From: Spirochaetota bacterium
GTDB lineage: Bacteria > Spirochaetota > Spirochaetia > Treponematales > Treponemataceae
Assembly (NCBI GenBank): GCA_016285185.1
Contig: JAEEQG010000165.1
Coordinates: 1 to 34,040, forward strand
DNA: 34,040 nt
Reading direction: 5' to 3'
A program made the position numbers and the translations under genes. The notes beneath the pieces are model-generated. The model searched no databases, had not been told where the DNA came from, and worked only from the letters and a program-made list of their open reading frames with translations. Positions 32,888 to 34,040 of the stretch are shown one piece after another. Positions within the stretch are counted from its first letter, which is position 1. Every line of letters begins with the position of its first letter.

Positions 32888-34040
32888 AGTTGAAATGCGT
32901 CCTGTTATCACAGTAAACAATGGTGCAGCTGCATGGAACTGGGCTGCAGAAGACCGCCAGGACGGTTCTATGTTTGCTGATACAATCGATGCATCTGGTG
33001 AAACAGGTGACGGACGCGGAAAATTCAAAGGACAGGTTAGAACAGACCTTCTCGTTAAAGATGCTGCAGGTGTTGGTCTTATGAACATCCTGCCACGTAT
33101 CGGTCTCAAAGTTCGCGGTGCTAGATTCCTCGGAACATACAAAGCTCTCGACTTCTTGGCATTCGGTTTTGGTAACTGGCAGGAACCATATGCTGCAGGT
33201 GCTTATCTTAGTGCTGCTTATGAAATGCCTAAAGCAAAAGGCGGTGACGAAGACGGTTCATGGTGGGCAAACGAAGGCGGAAACGGTAACACATGGGGTG
33301 CATGGGGTTCATCTAACAACTGGGCAGGTGCATTCGTAACATTCCTCGGCGAAGGCGTTGGTGTAGACGGATTCAAAGCATCTTTGATTCTTAACGACGA
33401 CTGGTTCAACAAGAACACAGCTTCTTTGGCAGTACAGTTGGGATATTCAGCTGACCTTTTCGGTGTAACAGCATTGTATGACGGTGCATTCGGTACACAG
33501 TCAGCTGGTGCAGGTGTTACAAACAACGGTCAGCTTCCTGTTGGTGCATACGACAGCAAATCTGACTATGCTCACGGATTCAAAGTTGGTGTAGCATACC
33601 ACGGTCTCAAAGACCTCACAGTAGGTATCGAACTTGGTGCAGCATTTGATGCAGAATTCAGCAAGACAGGTGGAAACACATCTTCAATCTTCGGTGTTGG
33701 CGTTGGTTCAACATTTGACTTCCGCAACAACATCACAGACGAAGTTTGGGCACGTGTTGGTTTCGGTAACGTAAACAACGTAGCTGTTAAAGTTCTTCCG
33801 TTCGGCGTAGGTAACGTATTGACATACGTAATCGGCGGCGAATACGATGCAAAATTCTCATTCGAGACAGACTATTTCCAGAATGCTTTGACTGCGAAAC
33901 TCAAGGATGCTAAATGGTCAGAATCAATGTCAAACGACATCTACATCTATCCTAGATTCCAGTTCTCAATGGGTAAATCTACATTTGTATTCGGTGTTAA
34001 GAACGACATCACAGGTCGCATGGAATACGTAGACAAAACA
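32817..34040 (+). CDS. Outer-membrane/surface protein, silent start-less copy (partial, 3' end off window)
   Basis: The frame is open for all 408 codons to the window edge and encodes a protein very close to that of 1-726 (minus). Homology begins at codon 4 of the signal peptide (Ile-Ile-Ala-Ile). The codon before it is TAG (32814-32816), and the ATG, the two Lys codons, the ribosome site and the promoter of the other copy are absent. In-frame candidates TTG (32838) and ATG (32853) would lack the positively charged part of the signal peptide and have no Shine-Dalgarno. The intact frame and preserved codon bias argue for selection, so a silent cassette is more likely than a decaying pseudogene. 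Mature residues differ from the other copy in patches, e.g. 33228-33320. Confidence 0.75.
   Translation, partial: MIAILVALAVVSMAFAQTVSMSNTVEMRPVITVNNGAAAWNWAAEDRQDGSMFADTIDASGETGDGRGKFKGQVRTDLLVKDAAGVGLMNILPRIGLKVRGARFLGTYKALDFLAFGFGNWQEPYAAGAYLSAAYEMPKAKGGDEDGSWWANEGGNGNTWGAWGSSNNWAGAFVTFLGEGVGVDGFKASLILNDDWFNKNTASLAVQLGYSADLFGVTALYDGAFGTQSAGAGVTNNGQLPVGAYDSKSDYAHGFKVGVAYHGLKDLTVGIELGAAFDAEFSKTGGNTSSIFGVGVGSTFDFRNNITDEVWARVGFGNVNNVAVKVLPFGVGNVLTYVIGGEYDAKFSFETDYFQNALTAKLKDAKWSESMSNDIYIYPRFQFSMGKSTFVFGVKNDITGRMEYVDKT

Noticed and set aside
1-34040. CRISPR array, tRNA or rRNA genes, insertion sequences, integrases or invertase genes
   Set aside because: No regularly spaced repeats of CRISPR size, no tRNA cloverleaf, and no transposase or recombinase motif was found. 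If the segment inverts, it must rely on general recombination or on an enzyme encoded elsewhere.

Overview
The window looks like chromosomal DNA of a spirochaete, most likely a host-associated Treponema (gut or rumen type). This rests on the mix of CheX-type chemotaxis phosphatase, a large hybrid kinase, an MCP and c-di-GMP proteins, moderate-to-low GC content, and two outer-membrane-protein genes with typical Gram-negative signal peptides. The genus is an inference; no rRNA or other marker is present.

Layout. At the left edge (1-726, minus) is the 5' part of an outer-membrane/surface protein gene with a strong promoter. Next come xth (exonuclease III) and a 1424-residue hybrid histidine kinase on plus, and a DEAD-box RNA helicase on minus. 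A polar amino-acid ABC transporter operon (8086-10335) follows, with a cytidylate-kinase-like gene coupled to its end, then a CheX-like gene. On minus from 16225 to 11480 are rsmE, a metallopeptidase-like gene, metA and a degenerate GGDEF-EAL gene. The 357-base gap 16226-16582 is AT-rich and holds five DnaA-box-like sites in two clusters at exact 11-bp pitch. Beyond it lie a STAS/zinc-ribbon protein and an MCP (minus), a TrmJ-like methyltransferase (plus), purE-purM-purN, rny (RNase Y), an M29 aminopeptidase, tex, a family-5 solute-binding protein and an unrecognised 473-aa gene (all minus). The right end (plus) has a patatin-like gene, an Hsp20 gene behind a textbook sigma-54 promoter, and a second copy of the outer-membrane protein gene running off the window.

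Most striking point. The two outer-membrane protein genes are inverted repeats whose 5' ends face each other across about 32 kb. The left copy has promoter, Shine-Dalgarno and ATG. The right copy is open for 408 codons, but its homology starts at codon 4 of the signal peptide, directly after an in-frame TAG, with no start codon or ribosome site. The shared parts contain perfectly identical tracts of 73 and 88 bp. This is the geometry of a promoter-inversion or cassette switch in which one promoter serves two surface-protein alleles.

Other regulatory observations. Several genes have a -10 box only 6-10 nt before an ATG that lacks a Shine-Dalgarno, suggesting frequent leaderless transcripts. 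The terminator loop of rny is exactly the -35 hexamer of the purEMN promoter. A second 11-bp-phased repeat array (TCTACACA x5) precedes the silent surface-protein copy. No tRNA, rRNA, transposase, integrase or CRISPR array was seen.
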